DNA of 17,694 nucleotides from contig JAKAPV010000026.1 in assembly GCA_021806845.1 (NCBI GenBank), positions 1 through 17,694 on the forward strand. Direction: 5' to 3'. Source of the DNA: Bacillota bacterium. GTDB taxonomy: Bacteria > Bacillota > Sulfobacillia > JAJZYS01 > JAJYTV01. A program made the translations under genes and the position numbers. Below are positions 16,366 to 17,694 of this stretch, piece after piece. A model generated the notes under the pieces. The model did no database searches. It worked only from the letters and a program-made list of their open reading frames with translations, and was not told the origin of the DNA. Positions within the stretch are counted from its first letter, which is position 1; the number at the start of each line of letters is the position of its first letter.

Positions 16366-17087
16366 TCGTGCGTCCGAAGCCACGGGGCGGACCGCTGCCC
16401 GACCCAGGGCTCGAGACGGATCTCGGGGCTCAGCACCGACTCGGTGTGGGACTGCGCGGCCCCGTACACCGCAAGGTCCCGCTCCCGGTAAAAGAGGTAC
16501 TTGCGCAGATGGTCCTCCCTGCGCGACCAGCCGTAGTGGCGCACCCGCAGGTGGCTGAAGTAGGTGGAGCGGTCGCGGTAGGCGAGCGGAAACCGCCCGC
16601 AGTGGATCGGCCGGTCATCCCACTCGTCCCCGAGCTCCGGCAGATAGCGCACGAGCAGCGCAGAGAACCGGTTCCAGGGATTCCAGAGGCTGTCCACGCG
16701 CACGTGCGTCTCGCTCTTCCAGAAGTCGAAGATCCGGAACGCGACGACGTCGTAGTCGGACTGGCGGGTCAGCAGGCGAAGTTCGCCCTCTGCCCTCTCC
16801 TCGAAGAGTTCGTCGCCGTCGAGGGCCAGGATCCACTCGGGCCGGCGCGCCGCAACGAGGTGCCAGAGCCGGCGGCGGAGCGCCGCTTCGTCGATCGCGA
16901 GCAGAGGCTCGCTGCCCCGGTGCAGTTCCACCTTGTCGTGGCGCCGGCAGAGTTCTGCGGTCCCGTCGGTCGAGGCGTCGTCATAGACGACCACCGCGTC
17001 GCAGAGATGTTCCAGCTGCGAGAGCACCTGCGGCAGGAAGCGGTCCGCCTCGTTGCGCACGGGCAGCATGGCGATGAGTCCAGGCAC
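16356..17087 (-). CDS. GT2-family glycosyltransferase (GT-A fold)
   Basis: This is a soluble inverting glycosyltransferase of 243 residues. The N-terminal GT-A fold starts MPGLIAMLPVRNEADRFLPQ. The nucleotide-binding acidic motif is VVVYDDASTDGT at about 32-43, and the metal-binding DxD-type motif is LALDGDELFEE near 85-95. The C-terminal half is rich in tryptophan, arginine and histidine (HLRVRHYGWSRREDHLRKYL), as in GT2 enzymes that glycosylate proteins or spore-coat components. No membrane segment is visible. GTG 17087 has GGAGGTG (17095-17101) at 7 bases. It is the first gene of a two-gene unit with the GT4 enzyme and is divergent from the TasA-like gene at 17241. The sugar and acceptor are unknown. 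Confidence 0.92.
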   Translation of the reverse strand: MPGLIAMLPVRNEADRFLPQVLSQLEHLCDAVVVYDDASTDGTAELCRRHDKVELHRGSEPLLAIDEAALRRRLWHLVAARRPEWILALDGDELFEERAEGELRLLTRQSDYDVVAFRIFDFWKSETHVRVDSLWNPWNRFSALLVRYLPELGDEWDDRPIHCGRFPLAYRDRSTYFSHLRVRHYGWSRREDHLRKYLFYRERDLAVYGAAQSHTESVLSPEIRLEPWVGQRSAPWLRTHEEE

Positions 17088-17131
17088 GGCTGTACACCTC
17101 CGGTCTGGGCCGTCGCAGGCCCCTACCGCAC

Positions 17132-17186
17132 GTTATGTCGCGTAACAGGTGTCCGCACCCGGTCATCCGGGTGCGCGGCACATAAC
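17132..17186. promoter_or_regulatory. Nested inverted repeat in the divergent promoter region
   Basis: Outer arms GTTATGT (17132-17138) and ACATAAC (17180-17186) are perfectly complementary and enclose an 8-bp perfect hairpin GCACCCGG-TCAT-CCGGGTGC (17155-17174). Each outer arm places a CATAAC element upstream of one of the divergent genes at a reasonable promoter distance: 17181-17189 for the plus-strand gene, 17132-17137 for the GT genes. CATAACATA on the plus strand matches the CATAnnnTA form of the sporulation sigma-K -10 element, but no convincing -35 is visible. It may be a shared operator, a bidirectional promoter, or both. Confidence 0.45.
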
Positions 17187-17240
17187 ATAACTCCGGGGTG
17201 GTGCCCGGCTGCCTCAACAACGACGAAAGGGGCACCTACC

Positions 17241-17694
17241 GTGGCATTCACCTTCTCGGTCACGGACCCCGCTGGCAACCAGGCCGACACCGGCAGCACC
17301 TCGCTCACCGTCTCGCCCGACACAGCCATCATCACATCCAACAACATCACGCCGGGTACGACGGCCACCGGCGTCGTCAGCGTCTCGAACACCGGAACGG
17401 TGGACGAGTTCTACCAGATAACGATCAACTGGTCCCCTTCCGGCACCACGACCCAGGCCGCCGCGACGCGCCTCGTCAACGAGCTCGTGGTGAGCGTCAC
17501 CGCCGGCTCACCGGAGGCCACCGCCTCGCCGGCCTTCGCCGGCAAGATGTACGCGCCGCTGGACCAGCCGGCAAGCCCCGGCCAGCAGGTCACGCTCGCC
17601 ACCGGGAACGAGGACGTGCAGTTCCAGGTGGTTCTGCCGTCGACTGCCACAGCGTCCTTCCAAAACATCGACGTCGGGTTCGATATCGTCTTCG
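17241..17694 (+). CDS. TasA/camelysin-like beta-sandwich surface protein, partial (runs off the window)
   Basis: The frame is open for 151 codons to the window end, so the C-terminus is missing. The protein is rich in Thr, Ser, Val and Ala, with the alternating pattern of beta-strands. ITPGTTATGVVSVSNTGTVD followed by EFYQITINW resembles the core of the TasA/camelysin (CalY) family of extracellular matrix fibre proteins, where a PGD/PGT loop and a SNTGT strand are typical. This is recognition by pattern. GTG 17241 has AAGGGG 9 bases upstream, and no other start is available upstream in frame for over 60 bases. The N-terminus MAFTFSVTDPAGNQADTGS has no signal peptide, unlike TasA. That fits a protein assembled from the cytoplasm, for example on a spore surface, or a short filament subunit exported by another route. 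Divergence from two glycosyltransferases suggests it is glycosylated; the many Ser/Thr residues would allow this. Confidence 0.6.
   Translation, partial: MAFTFSVTDPAGNQADTGSTSLTVSPDTAIITSNNITPGTTATGVVSVSNTGTVDEFYQITINWSPSGTTTQAAATRLVNELVVSVTAGSPEATASPAFAGKMYAPLDQPASPGQQVTLATGNEDVQFQVVLPSTATASFQNIDVGFDIVF

Overview
The window is a 17.7 kb piece of a high-GC bacterial chromosome. Many starts are GTG or TTG, and the right half has strong AGGAGG-type ribosome binding sites and hairpin plus U-tract terminators. A YumC-type ferredoxin/flavodoxin-NADP+ reductase, a Bacillales-like acyl-CoA synthetase N-terminus and a TasA/camelysin-like protein make a high-GC Firmicute (Bacilli-like) the best guess. 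This is inference from family resemblance; no rRNA or tRNA gene is present to test it. The left part (about 0.5-7.8 kb) looks more mosaic: weaker ribosome binding sites, looser codon bias, actinobacterial-flavoured genes and transposon debris.

Layout. Positions 1-475 hold no convincing gene. Positions 476-4258 (+) form a four-gene module: a bacitracin-export-type ABC ATPase, its six-helix permease, an intramembrane-type histidine kinase and a NarL-family response regulator. A small four-helix membrane protein follows (4515-4877, +). Positions 4861-5797 are wreckage on the minus strand: an IS1182-family transposase relic with two frameshifts and no C-terminal half, then a HicA-like C-terminal fragment without a start codon. 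An acyl-CoA thioesterase-like gene (5798-6619, -) and an EamA/DMT transporter (6851-7753, -) come next.

From 8.0 kb the sequence is cleaner. A MarR-family repressor (8034-8498, +) overlaps a multidrug-type ABC half-exporter (8498-10372, +). The promoter has an extended -10 box followed at once by a perfect inverted repeat, so autoregulation is likely. A CPA1-type cation/proton antiporter (10706-11959, +) follows after a 333-bp leader. It converges on a minus-strand block: the ferredoxin-NADP reductase (12050-13063), a 73-residue membrane protein (13246-13467) and a long-chain acyl-CoA synthetase (13558-15177). The reductase and the synthetase each have a good terminator.

At the right end two translationally coupled minus-strand glycosyltransferases, GT4 (15277-16353, TTG start) and GT2 (16356-17087), are divergent from a TasA/camelysin-like protein (17241 onward, +, cut by the window end). 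That protein has no signal peptide. The 153-bp divergent region contains a nested inverted repeat with CATAAC boxes pointing both ways. A working hypothesis is a mother-cell-expressed, glycosylated spore- or cell-surface protein with its own glycosyltransferases. This is the most interesting locus in the window.
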